The notes under the pieces: model-generated
The model's database searches: none
Told to the model about the DNA's origin: nothing
Seen by the model: only the letters and a program-made list of their open reading frames with translations
In this document: positions 8,300 to 17,090 of the stretch, piece by piece
Numbering within the stretch: the first letter of the stretch is position 1
How the letters are laid out: the number at the start of each line of letters is the position of its first letter
NCBI RefSeq assembly: GCF_001591145.1
Contig: NZ_BCUF01000038.1
Coordinates: forward strand, 1-58,565
DNA length: 58,565 nucleotides
Source of the DNA: Vibrio harveyi NBRC 15634 = ATCC 14126 = KCTC 12724
GTDB taxonomy: Bacteria > Pseudomonadota > Gammaproteobacteria > Enterobacterales > Vibrionaceae
Reading direction: 5' to 3'
Translations under genes and position numbers: made by a program

Positions 8300-8337
8300 A
8301 AAAAATAAAAACGGGGCAAACCGTAGTTGCCCCGTTT
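8300..8337 (-). terminator. Terminator of the ATP synthase operon
   Basis: On the minus strand the stem AAACGGGGCAA / TTGCCCCGTTT is followed by a T-rich tract, 34 bp beyond the atpC stop. Confidence 0.85.
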
Positions 8338-8370
8338 GGTTACCCTTCAGACCGCATTCCGAAGTGTTGA

Positions 8371-8808
8371 CTAACGAATTCTCATCGTTAGTTCAACTGC
8401 ACGAAGCTGAGCCAATGCTTTGTTCAACTCCATGTGTGCCTGTGCAAAGCTGATATCGTCTACATGAGCACGAATGTTTTCTTCCGCTGCTCTACGAGCT
8501 TCTTCAGCCCTTGCTTTGTCGATGTCTTTACCGTGAAGCGCAGTATCCGCTAATACAGTAACCACATCAGGTTGGACTTCGACCAAACCACCAGAGACAT
8601 ACAGGATCTCTTCAGGCTTGGACAAGTCACCAGTAATACGAGCAACGCCCGGCTTTATTTTACTGATAAGCGGTGAGTGACCCGGACGAATACCTAACTC
8701 ACCATCCGCACCCGCTACCGCGATAGCATGCGCCGGACCTGAGTAAAGAGTGCCCTCCGCACTTACCACATTCAGTTGAAACGTATTTTGTGAAACCGCT
8801 ATGGCCAT
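8371..8808 (-). CDS. atpC: F1Fo ATP synthase subunit epsilon
   Basis: 145 residues: an N-terminal beta-sandwich (with the GELGIRPGHSP motif) and a C-terminal helical hairpin that in the family acts as an inhibitory latch on the F1 rotor. GGGAGG precedes the ATG. Last gene of the nine-gene operon, 15 bp after atpD. Confidence 0.95.
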   Translation of the reverse strand: MAIAVSQNTFQLNVVSAEGTLYSGPAHAIAVAGADGELGIRPGHSPLISKIKPGVARITGDLSKPEEILYVSGGLVEVQPDVVTVLADTALHGKDIDKARAEEARRAAEENIRAHVDDISFAQAHMELNKALAQLRAVELTMRIR

Positions 8809-8823
8809 ATTGCCTCCCGCGCT

Positions 8824-10209
8824 TTACAGTTTTTTCGCTTTTTCAAGCACTTCGTCGATGTTGCCGCAGTACATAAATGCCTGCTCTGGGATGTCATCGT
8901 ACTGACCATCAAGCAGCGCTTTAAAGCCTGCAATGGTGTCTTTTAGTGGAACAAATACACCCGGTTGGCCCGTAAACACTTCAGCTACGTGGTAAGGCTG
9001 AGTTAGGAAACGTTCGACTTTACGAGCACGAGATACCAAGCGCTTATCTTCTTCAGACAGTTCATCCATACCTAGGATGGCAATGATGTCTTTTAGCTCT
9101 TTGTAACGTTGCAGCGTTTGCTGAACTTTACGCGCCACATCGTAGTGCTCTTGACCAACCACTTGAGGGTCAAGCTGACGTGATGTCGAATCCAATGGGT
9201 CAATCGCTGGGTACAGACCCAAAGCAGCGATGTTACGAGACAGAACGACCGTCGCATCCAAGTGTGCAAACGTGGTTGCTGGCGATGGGTCAGTCAAGTC
9301 ATCCGCTGGTACGTAAACCGCTTGGATAGACGTGATAGAACCATTTTTAGTCGACGTGATACGCTCTTGCAGCACACCCATCTCTTCTGCCAGCGTAGGT
9401 TGGTAACCTACTGCAGATGGCATACGACCAAGCAGCGCCGATACCTCAGTACCTGCCAATGTGTAACGGTAAATGTTATCCACGAATAACAATACGTCAC
9501 GACCTTCATCACGGAAACGCTCTGCGATGGTCAAGCCTGTTAGCGCAACACGTAGACGGTTACCCGGTGGCTCGTTCATCTGACCGTAAACCATGGCTAC
9601 TTTGTCGAGAACGCCCGCTTCCTTCATTTCGTAGTAGAAATCGTTACCCTCACGAGTACGTTCACCTACACCGGTAAATACCGACAAACCTGAGTGAGCT
9701 TTAGCAATGTTATTGATAAGCTCCATCATGTTTACCGTCTTACCTACACCCGCACCACCGAACAGGCCGATCTTACCGCCCTTCGCGAACGGACAAATCA
9801 AGTCGATAACTTTAACGCCCGTTTCCAGTAGCGCAGTGCTGTTAGATTGCTCTTCGTAGCTTGGTGCATCACGGTGGATCTCGTAAGAGACTTGCTCACC
9901 GATTGGACCACATTCATCGATTGGATGACCCAACACGTTCATGATACGACCTAGGGTTTCTTCTCCCACTGGTACCGTGATTGGGTTGCCCGTAGATTCC
10001 ACTTCTAGGCCACGTTTCAGACCATCCGAAGAACCCATTGCGATACAGCGAACCACACCGCCACCCAACTGTTGCTGAACTTCCAGCATCAGTGAGCCGT
10101 TGCTTCCATCGTTGATTTTCAGTGCGTCGTAAACTTTCGGACCTTTGCCTTGTTCGAACTCGACGTCGACCACCGCACCGATGACTTTGACGATTTTGCC
10201 AATACTCAT
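8824..10209 (-). CDS. atpD: F1Fo ATP synthase catalytic subunit beta
   Basis: 461 residues, full length. P-loop G-G-A-G-V-G-K-T at 151-158, the G-E-R-T-R-E-G-N-D catalytic glutamate segment and the L-L-F-V-D-N-I-Y-R Walker B region are intact, so it should be catalytically competent. It forms the alternating alpha3-beta3 head and interconverts ADP + Pi and ATP. Followed by atpC. Confidence 0.97.
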   Translation of the reverse strand: MSIGKIVKVIGAVVDVEFEQGKGPKVYDALKINDGSNGSLMLEVQQQLGGGVVRCIAMGSSDGLKRGLEVESTGNPITVPVGEETLGRIMNVLGHPIDECGPIGEQVSYEIHRDAPSYEEQSNSTALLETGVKVIDLICPFAKGGKIGLFGGAGVGKTVNMMELINNIAKAHSGLSVFTGVGERTREGNDFYYEMKEAGVLDKVAMVYGQMNEPPGNRLRVALTGLTIAERFRDEGRDVLLFVDNIYRYTLAGTEVSALLGRMPSAVGYQPTLAEEMGVLQERITSTKNGSITSIQAVYVPADDLTDPSPATTFAHLDATVVLSRNIAALGLYPAIDPLDSTSRQLDPQVVGQEHYDVARKVQQTLQRYKELKDIIAILGMDELSEEDKRLVSRARKVERFLTQPYHVAEVFTGQPGVFVPLKDTIAGFKALLDGQYDDIPEQAFMYCGNIDEVLEKAKKL

Positions 10210-10232
10210 AATTTAAACCTCAAATTCTCTCT

Positions 10233-11093
10233 CTAAACCGCTTGTGCGCCGGATACAATTTCACTCAACTCTTGAGTAATCGCCGCTTGACGCGCTTTGT
10301 TGTAAACCAGTTGCAGGTCTTCAATCAGTTGCGCTGCGTTATCCGTCGCGGCAGACATTGCCATCATCCGCGCGGCTTGTTCACAAGCGATACTCTCAAC
10401 CACCCCCTGATAAACCAGCGATTCCACATAGCGTTGAATCAGGTGGTTGAGAATGTCTTGAGGAGACTGCTCGTAGAGGTAATCCCAACGAGCCTCTTTA
10501 TCACGTGAAATGTCTTCTTTAGGGAACGGCAACATCTGCAATACCGTTGGTTTTTGCACCATGGTGTTTACAAACTGGTTGTAAACGAGGAACAAGCGGT
10601 CGATTTTGCCTTCGGAGTAGTGCTCCATCATGGCGTTAACCGCACCCAACATATCTTCCAGTTTTGGTGCATCACCAAGCCCAGAAGTCTGTGCCATTAC
10701 TTTCCCGAGGGACTGGAAAAAGCTGATTGCTTTCGAACCAATGAGCGTCGTATCTACTTCAACGCCCTTCTCTTGCCAGTCCTGCATTTCTGCCAATACT
10801 TTTTTGAACAAATTACTGTTCAGGCCACCACACAAACCTCGATCGGATGAGATGATGATGTAAGCCACTCGCTTCACTTCGCGTTCTTGAAGGAAAGGAT
10901 GGCTGTACTCCAGCGTACCGGACGAGACGTGACCGATAACCTTACGCATGTTCTCCGCGTAAGGACGGGACGCCTGCATGTTCTCCTGCACTTTGCGCAT
11001 CTTGCTGGCGGCGACCATTTGCATCGCACTCGTAATCTTTTGCGTGCTACTCACGCTAGCAATTTTGGTGCGAATCTCTTTGGTATTTGCCAT
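10233..11093 (-). CDS. atpG: F1Fo ATP synthase central stalk subunit gamma
   Basis: 286 residues with the family's N-terminal helix (I-R-x-K-I-x-S-V-x-x-T-Q-K-I-T-x-A-M-x-M-V-A) and matching C-terminal helix, the coiled coil that rotates inside the F1 head. Normal length and position between alpha and beta genes. Confidence 0.96.
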   Translation of the reverse strand: MANTKEIRTKIASVSSTQKITSAMQMVAASKMRKVQENMQASRPYAENMRKVIGHVSSGTLEYSHPFLQEREVKRVAYIIISSDRGLCGGLNSNLFKKVLAEMQDWQEKGVEVDTTLIGSKAISFFQSLGKVMAQTSGLGDAPKLEDMLGAVNAMMEHYSEGKIDRLFLVYNQFVNTMVQKPTVLQMLPFPKEDISRDKEARWDYLYEQSPQDILNHLIQRYVESLVYQGVVESIACEQAARMMAMSAATDNAAQLIEDLQLVYNKARQAAITQELSEIVSGAQAV

Positions 11094-11114
11094 AACGGAC
11101 TCCTGTTAGTGGTC

Positions 11115-12653
11115 CTACGATTGCAGCGCAGTGAACTCTTTCAGCAAGCTGTGTAGCTCACTCTCGATCTCGTCGTTGTAATCACCGGATTGGTTGATCT
11201 TGTCCAATAGCGGCTGCGCGTTTGTACGACCAAATGCCATCAACTCATCTTCAAAGCGAGATATTTGGTTTAACGCCACATCAGTGAGGTAACCCTTCTC
11301 TGCTGCAAAGATCGCCAGTGCTTGCTCAGCAACGGTCATTGGTGCGTACTGCTTTTGCTTCATGAGTTCCGTTACTTTCTCACCGTGGTCAAGCTGACGA
11401 CGTGTCGCTTCATCTAGGTCAGAAGAGAACTGAGCAAATGCTGCCAATTCACGGTATTGCGCCAACGCGGTACGAATACCCCCCGACAGCTTCTTGATCA
11501 CTTTGGTTTGCGCTGCACCACCTACACGAGATACCGAAATACCTGGGTCAACCGCTGGACGTAAGCCTGAGTTGAATAGCTGAGTCTGTAGGAAGATTTG
11601 ACCATCGGTAATCGAGATAACGTTGGTTGGTACGAACGCCGATACGTCACCCGCTTGGGTTTCGATGATTGGCAGTGCGGTTAGAGAACCGGTTTTGCCT
11701 TTCACTTCACCGTTAGTGAATCGCTCTACGTATTCTTCGTTAACACGTGCTGCACGTTCTAGTAGGCGTGAGTGGAGGTAGAAAACATCACCTGGGAAGG
11801 CTTCACGACCTGGTGGGCGTTTTAGAAGTAGTGAGATTTGACGGTAAGCCACCGCTTGTTTTGATAGATCATCGTATACGATCAACGCATCTTCACCACG
11901 GTCACGGAAGTATTCGCCCATGGTACAACCTGCGTATGGCGCTAGGTATTGCAGTGCTGCCGCTTCTGATGCTGACGCAACCACCACAATGGTGTTTTCT
12001 AGTGCGCCGTGTTCTTCTAGCTTGCGAACCACGTTGGCAATCGTCGATGCTTTTTGACCAATTGCGACGTAAATACATTTAACGCCCAGTTCTTTTTGGT
12101 TGATGATGGCATCAATCGCCATCGCGGTTTTACCAGTCTGACGGTCACCGATGATCAACTCACGTTGACCACGACCAATTGGCACCATGGAATCTACCGC
12201 TTTGTAACCGGTTTGGATTGGTTGGTCGACAGATTTACGGTCGATAACACCAGGGGCAATGACCTCTACAGGGTCCATACGATCGAATGACACTGCGCCT
12301 TTACCATCGATTGGTTGACCTAGCGTGTTCACGACACGACCTAGCAGACCGTTACCAACTGGCACTTCGAGAATACGACCGGTACCTTTTACTTTCATCC
12401 CTTCTGACAAGTCCGCATATGGGCCCATCACAACAGCACCAACTGAATGACGCTCTAAGTTCAGAGCCAACGCAAAGCGGTTATCTGGCAGTTCTAGCAT
12501 CTCGCCTTGCATAACGTCTGCAAGACCGTGAATTGTGATGATGCCGTCACTAACGGAGACGATAGTACCTTCATTTCTCGCTTCACTTTCGAGGTTGAAG
12601 TTAACAATTCGCTCTCTGATTAATTCACTGATTTCATTTGAATTTAATTGCAT
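11115..12653 (-). CDS. atpA: F1Fo ATP synthase subunit alpha
   Basis: 512 residues. The nucleotide-binding P-loop G-D-R-Q-T-G-K-T is at 169-176 and the V-G-G-A-A-Q signature is present. It provides the non-catalytic nucleotide sites and the catalytic arginine finger of the F1 head. Starts 12 bp after atpH. Confidence 0.97.
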   Translation of the reverse strand: MQLNSNEISELIRERIVNFNLESEARNEGTIVSVSDGIITIHGLADVMQGEMLELPDNRFALALNLERHSVGAVVMGPYADLSEGMKVKGTGRILEVPVGNGLLGRVVNTLGQPIDGKGAVSFDRMDPVEVIAPGVIDRKSVDQPIQTGYKAVDSMVPIGRGQRELIIGDRQTGKTAMAIDAIINQKELGVKCIYVAIGQKASTIANVVRKLEEHGALENTIVVVASASEAAALQYLAPYAGCTMGEYFRDRGEDALIVYDDLSKQAVAYRQISLLLKRPPGREAFPGDVFYLHSRLLERAARVNEEYVERFTNGEVKGKTGSLTALPIIETQAGDVSAFVPTNVISITDGQIFLQTQLFNSGLRPAVDPGISVSRVGGAAQTKVIKKLSGGIRTALAQYRELAAFAQFSSDLDEATRRQLDHGEKVTELMKQKQYAPMTVAEQALAIFAAEKGYLTDVALNQISRFEDELMAFGRTNAQPLLDKINQSGDYNDEIESELHSLLKEFTALQS

Positions 12654-12665
12654 TTCTATACCCCG

Positions 12666-13208
12666 TTACACATGTAGGTTGGTCGCCAATCGGCTTAGGT
12701 TGGTGAGGACACTGCCGTCATACACGGTCTGCCCTGCTGTGATCACCACACCACCTACAAGGGATGGATCCAGTTGTGTTTCTAGTGTGATGGCTTTACC
12801 GTATTTTTCGGTTAACGCTTGTTTAAGCCTTGCCATCTGTTCCTCATCCAGAGGTTCTGAAACACGCACTGTTACTGTCATGGTTCGTTCGTAATCCGCT
12901 TTCATCTCTTGGAACTGAACGTTTACTTCACTGAGCGCTTTTAGACGCTTGTTCTCTTCCATAATGCGAAGAAAATTCTCGAAGTTTTGATTCAACCATT
13001 CACCACCAGCATGAAGAATCAGATCCAACAATGGTTGTTCAGAACCGTCTTCATCAAGGTCATTCAAGACCAGAAGCGTGTTAGGTTGTTCCAAGACCAC
13101 TTGGGTAATCGCAAACATTTGTTGCCAATCGTCCAAGCATTCTGCATCGCGTGCGTAATCAAACGCCGCTTTTGCGTAGGGTTGAGCTACCACTGTCAAT
13201 TCGGACAT
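12666..13208 (-). CDS. atpH: F1Fo ATP synthase subunit delta
   Basis: 180 residues with the family's Y-A-K-A-A-F-D-Y-A start and a C-terminal G-G-V-V-I block; this subunit anchors the peripheral stalk to the top of F1. Eight bp after atpF, so translation is probably coupled. Confidence 0.95.
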   Translation of the reverse strand: MSELTVVAQPYAKAAFDYARDAECLDDWQQMFAITQVVLEQPNTLLVLNDLDEDGSEQPLLDLILHAGGEWLNQNFENFLRIMEENKRLKALSEVNVQFQEMKADYERTMTVTVRVSEPLDEEQMARLKQALTEKYGKAITLETQLDPSLVGGVVITAGQTVYDGSVLTNLSRLATNLHV

Positions 13209-13216
13209 GTGCCCTC

Positions 13217-13687
13217 CTACATTTCGTTGATGAAGCGGTTCACCAAGTCGCGGTTAGCCGAGCTATCCAGATTGCGATTAATCAGCTTGCTGGCACTTTC
13301 AATCACCAGATCCGCCATTTCATCTTTCAGCTCTTGGCGAACTTTGCTGCGTTCGCTTTCCACTTCTGCTTTGCCTTCTGCGACAATGCGCGCTTTCTCT
13401 TGATTTGCCAGATCAACCGCTTCCGCAACCATCTGTTCTTGACGTTGCTTACCTTGGTTGATGATAGCTTGAGCTTTTGAGCGAGCTTCTGTCAGCAGCG
13501 CTTCACCGTTCGCTTTTGCCAGTTCTAACTCTTGTGCTGCTTTTTCTGTTTGCTCAAGACCTTGGGCAATTTCAGCACGACGCTCATCAAGCAGTTTTAC
13601 AAGTGGTGGCCAGACATATTTCATGCACAGCCAAACGAAAATCACGAAGGAGATCGCCTGACCAAACATTGAGGCATTTAAGTTCAT
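13217..13687 (-). CDS. atpF: F1Fo ATP synthase peripheral stalk subunit b
   Basis: 156 residues: a single N-terminal transmembrane helix (about 7-27), then a long charged Ala/Glu/Lys-rich coiled coil, the expected architecture of the b dimer that prevents F1 from spinning with the rotor. Confidence 0.95.
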   Translation of the reverse strand: MNLNASMFGQAISFVIFVWLCMKYVWPPLVKLLDERRAEIAQGLEQTEKAAQELELAKANGEALLTEARSKAQAIINQGKQRQEQMVAEAVDLANQEKARIVAEGKAEVESERSKVRQELKDEMADLVIESASKLINRNLDSSANRDLVNRFINEM

Positions 13688-13730
13688 AGCACCCTCTCTT
13701 CTATAACGTTATGAAAATTATTAATTCGAA

Positions 13731-13967
13731 TTACGCTACAGCGAAGATGATGTACAAGCCGATACCAACACCGATCATTGGCACCGCGTCCACAAGACCC
13801 ATCATGATGAAGAATTGAGTACGAAGCATTGGGGTCAAATCAGGTTGACGAGCCACACCTTCAAGGTATTTACCTGCAAGGTTACCGATACCTGCTGCGG
13901 CACCCGCTGCACCAAGACCGATCAGTAGTGCACCCGCCACGTAAAGAACTGCGCTAACGATATCCAT
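13731..13967 (-). CDS. atpE: F1Fo ATP synthase c-ring subunit (proton type)
   Basis: 78 residues, two transmembrane helices joined by the A-R-Q-P-D polar loop. The ion-binding carboxylate is D60 in G-L-V-D-A-V-P-M-I, matching the E. coli H+ type; the Gln/Glu-Ser-Thr ligand set of sodium-binding rings is absent, so protons are the predicted coupling ion. Confidence 0.96.
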   Translation of the reverse strand: MDIVSAVLYVAGALLIGLGAAGAAAGIGNLAGKYLEGVARQPDLTPMLRTQFFIMMGLVDAVPMIGVGIGLYIIFAVA

Positions 13968-14016
13968 AACAACTCCTAGAATTGAATTTTTTAATTAATA
14001 AACAAGATTTTTGAAA

Positions 14017-14784
14017 TTAATGCTCTTCAACAGCCATGCCGAGATAAACCACGGTCAGTACCATAAAAATAAATGCTTGAAGAACAACAATAAGAATGTG
14101 GAACAGTGCCCAAGGAACACTTAGTGCCCATTGCATCCACCACGGCATTAATGCAATTAGAATGAAGATCATTTCACCTGCATACATATTGCCAAATAAT
14201 CGAAGACCTAAAGATATTGGTTTAGAAATTAACGTCACCAATTCAAGAACTAAGTTCACTGGATATAACAACGGATGTGAAAATGGTTGAGTAGTTAACT
14301 CTTTAATAAAACCTTTCACGCCTTTGTTTTTAAACGTATAACCTAACACCAAAATAAATACGCCTAATGCCATCGACATCGTAATATTGACGTCAGCGGA
14401 TGGTAAGTCACGGAAGTGTTCAACCCCTACAGCACGAGTAAGTGCAGGAATTAAATCAATCGGTAACAAATCCACGGCATTCATTAATAACACCCAAACA
14501 AATATTGTCAGTGCCAAAGGACCAATTAACTTGTCCTTCGCTTGAAATATTTCTTTTACAATGTCATCGACGAACTCAAATATTATCTCGATCAAACACT
14601 GGAATCGTCCTGGTACTCCTTTCGTTCCTTTCGTCACCGCATAACGGAATGAAAGGATGAAAACGAGCCCCGTCAACCAGACCATGATCATGGAATCAAG
14701 GTTAATTCCAAACCAACCGTCGCCGGCGGTGAGAAAGGTCAAGTGGTGCTCAATATATTCATGAGCGGACTGGACAGTCTCCAT
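14017..14784 (-). CDS. atpB: F1Fo ATP synthase subunit a
   Basis: 255 residues with five or six transmembrane helices. The essential stator arginine is in the L-G-L-R-L-F-G-N-M-Y-A-G-E segment, which pairs with D60 of the c-ring to carry protons. The start codon directly abuts the atpI stop. Confidence 0.96.
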   Translation of the reverse strand: METVQSAHEYIEHHLTFLTAGDGWFGINLDSMIMVWLTGLVFILSFRYAVTKGTKGVPGRFQCLIEIIFEFVDDIVKEIFQAKDKLIGPLALTIFVWVLLMNAVDLLPIDLIPALTRAVGVEHFRDLPSADVNITMSMALGVFILVLGYTFKNKGVKGFIKELTTQPFSHPLLYPVNLVLELVTLISKPISLGLRLFGNMYAGEMIFILIALMPWWMQWALSVPWALFHILIVVLQAFIFMVLTVVYLGMAVEEH

Positions 14785-15183
14785 TTATGCCTTCCTTTCG
14801 AAGCGGTCTCTGAACAGCGGCGTTAAGAAGTGACCAAACATCGTCACACAAAAGCCTATCAGGACCACGATGTTGCGAAGAGCCATAAATCGAAACGTCA
14901 AAACAAACATCACTATGGTGTAAATGACTTTGATATTTCGACTCAGATGCATGAGGTCACGCAAACTCTCTTCTGGTTTCACCCTAGATTTAATGGACGC
15001 GAATACCATGCCAAACAGAGATGGAAGAATCGCAATCAGTACCCCAGTGATTGCTGATTCAGCGCTTAGAGTCCCGCTTCGCATGTACTCATACGCAATG
15101 AATACCAGACCCAAAGCTGCTTGAGCAATCAGAATCCTCTTGCCTGCCACCAATATTGGGTCGTCGTGAATATTAGCTTCCAT
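14785..15183 (-). CDS. atpI: ATP synthase assembly protein AtpI
   Basis: 132 residues with four predicted transmembrane helices, in the usual first position of an atp operon. AtpI proteins help assemble the c-ring or supply Mg2+; they are poorly conserved, so position is part of the evidence. AAGGGTG precedes the ATG. The operon promoter must lie in the AT-rich region to its right. Confidence 0.88.
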   Translation of the reverse strand: MEANIHDDPILVAGKRILIAQAALGLVFIAYEYMRSGTLSAESAITGVLIAILPSLFGMVFASIKSRVKPEESLRDLMHLSRNIKVIYTIVMFVLTFRFMALRNIVVLIGFCVTMFGHFLTPLFRDRFERKA

Positions 15184-15750
15184 AAATCACCCTTTAAAAT
15201 AATATCGAATTAAAACTTCTGATAATTAAACTTCACAAAATAAAGCTGCCTAGTGACGACGAATTATATTAAGATAAATTTAATACACAGAATTAAATTT
15301 AATCTGATAATTATTATTCACATATTTAAAAATCAAAACGGAATCACTCCGTATTTCCGTTTCCCCAGAAATATACACCGATAATTTTAATAATCTAAAT
15401 CGAAAAACTTGCAAATTATCATTCCATTTTTGAAGTGTTATTTTATTTGAACAAATCAAAAATGAAATATACATTGAATAAGCCGTCTTTATCAGGGTTA
15501 AGACGAAAAGCTTGTCACATGGAAGTGACACTCCATCACGAAAGGAATTAAAGTGATTTATTGGTTATATAATCTTAAAAATACTATTTTTAATATATAG
15601 CCGATTAATAAACCTGTTTAATATAAATATAAAATAGATCAAAAGCAGAACGTCGAAGTGACAAGAATTAAATATATGTAGAATATATTATTTGATCACG
15701 CTCATTGTAGCACGCAAAAATAACAACATGACGTTTATTAAAGGATATAA
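15184..15750. other. AT-rich 0.57-kb intergenic region upstream of the ATP synthase operon
   Basis: Much more AT-rich than its neighbours and without a credible gene (an 83-codon GTG-started frame at 15280-15531 on the minus strand has no convincing ribosome site and no recognisable domain). It must carry the atp promoter. Visible elements are TGTCAC-N6-GTGACA (15513-15530) and a TATTGGTTATATAA segment (15559-15572) that matches the GGTTATAAAC-type sites at 12 of 14 positions. Long AT-rich leaders of this kind can be targets of H-NS-like silencing (inference). Confidence 0.5.
15513..15530. promoter_or_regulatory. Inverted repeat TGTCAC-N6-GTGACA
   Basis: Perfect 6-bp arms with a 6-bp spacer, 330 bp upstream of atpI. 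The TGT-N12-ACA geometry resembles operators of several dimeric regulators (for example TyrR-like boxes), but it is not a CRP consensus and no family can be assigned. Confidence 0.35.
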
Positions 15751-15777
15751 AAAAGGACGCTTTACTAGCGTCCTTTT
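15751..15777 (-). terminator. Terminator of the moxR-bat operon
   Basis: Stem AAAAGGACGC / GCGTCCTTTT with a 7-nt loop; on the minus strand it is followed by TTATATCC after a T-run. T-rich sequence on both sides makes it potentially bidirectional. Confidence 0.85.
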
Positions 15778-15782
15778 CGTTT

Positions 15783-17090
15783 TTATTTCTTATTGCTTGC
15801 CTGCTTATCGAGTTGTGGCAAGGCTTTAGGTATCACCCACTTGAAGCGTTTTGGCTTCAACGCTTGTATCCCTTTCCAAAGAGCATTCATCAAGCTTGCG
15901 TCCTCCTGCCCCTCTTGTAGGCGCTGTGAACGCTTCTGCCAAACGTCAGAGTCACTGGCTTTACTCATTTCAAGACCACCTGTGTTGCTTCTCAACTGCT
16001 TATACAAGCTTGCTCGAACATCACCCCATCGGTTTGCTTTCACCATTCGTCTGAACACTAACCAAGGAGGCGTAGGACGAGAACGATAATAACGGTGAAT
16101 GCTCAAGACGGCGATAACGAGAACAAATAGCGTCACTGCGCAGCCAATCAACCAGCCAGAATAAGCTCGAACAAAGGATTTGAATGTATGCTTGGCTTTG
16201 AAGGTCTTACCCTCAATAACCACCGTTTCCAGCTGTTTACTCTGGCTATTCCACCATTGGAAAGTGTGCTCAGGTAAGGTGAACTCACCACCCTGTTGGA
16301 TCACATACACACTTTCTTCGATGCGACTCGATTGGTAATCGCCACGCGTTTGCTTATCATCTAAGCGGTTTGGTTGAGGGTAGGCTTGATAACCGGCAGT
16401 AGAATCATTGGATAACAAGTCTGGAAGCAACACTGACAAACTGTCTTGTGCATTGATCGTTATGGTGCGAGTGATTGCATCACCGACTTTCAGCTCATCG
16501 TTAGACGTTGTCCATTTCTGATCCACACTCACCTTAGTCGCAGTAAACCATTCAGACTCATCACTGAGCAATCCAGAAGGCATAGACGCTTCAAACTTAA
16601 TTGGCTGCGTATAAAGCGTGCCAGCGACCTTCGAACCATCAGGCGCAGAGACTTGCACACCAACGGCGACCGGTGGAATTACAAATTGTCCCGAGACTTG
16701 CGGATACAGGGTTATTTCCCAACGCTGACGAGACCACGTTTGCCCCCCTTTACGCTCGGTATAGTTGGTTGCTAATTGGTTACGCTGCTTTGCAATCACG
16801 TTAGGGATTTCTACGATGCCAATGCGTGTACCACCTGTGAACCAACGAGGCGTTGCGACTTCGATGTACAAAATCACCTGCTCATTCACACTGAACTTAG
16901 GTGCTTCCTTCCTATCGGTCCCTGCTCCCTGCTTACCAACCCATGCTAACAATTCAACATTATCGCTGCGCTGCAAGTCTTGAATGTCTTGTGCGTTCGC
17001 CAAACCAGTAAAAAACAAAGTAAACACCATCAAGATAGTGCTTAGACGCCCAACAATAGAGTCAGCGCCAAGCTTGAATACATTCATCAT
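15783..17090 (-). CDS. BatD-like envelope protein
   Basis: 435 residues: signal peptide (to A-N-A-Q near residue 34), a large periplasmic beta-rich BatD domain (~50-300), a single transmembrane helix (~310-333) and a cytoplasmic tail. BatD proteins occur with MoxR and BatA/B VWA proteins and were first linked to aerotolerance in Bacteroides; their biochemical role is not settled. The ATG overlaps the upstream stop by 4 bp (ATGA), indicating translational coupling. Last gene of the six-gene operon. Confidence 0.85.
   Translation of the reverse strand: MMNVFKLGADSIVGRLSTILMVFTLFFTGLANAQDIQDLQRSDNVELLAWVGKQGAGTDRKEAPKFSVNEQVILYIEVATPRWFTGGTRIGIVEIPNVIAKQRNQLATNYTERKGGQTWSRQRWEITLYPQVSGQFVIPPVAVGVQVSAPDGSKVAGTLYTQPIKFEASMPSGLLSDESEWFTATKVSVDQKWTTSNDELKVGDAITRTITINAQDSLSVLLPDLLSNDSTAGYQAYPQPNRLDDKQTRGDYQSSRIEESVYVIQQGGEFTLPEHTFQWWNSQSKQLETVVIEGKTFKAKHTFKSFVRAYSGWLIGCAVTLFVLVIAVLSIHRYYRSRPTPPWLVFRRMVKANRWGDVRASLYKQLRSNTGGLEMSKASDSDVWQKRSQRLQEGQEDASLMNALWKGIQALKPKRFKWVIPKALPQLDKQASNKK

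Noticed and set aside
13731..13967. Sodium-dependent ATP synthase c-ring
   Set aside because: The ion site is D60 in an E. coli-like context without the sodium ligand residues.
15513..15530. CRP site upstream of the atp operon
   Set aside because: Arms are TGTCAC/GTGACA rather than TGTGA/TCACA.
15280..15531. 83-codon minus-strand open frame upstream of the atp operon
   Set aside because: GTG start, no good ribosome site, composition explained by AT-rich DNA, no recognisable domain.
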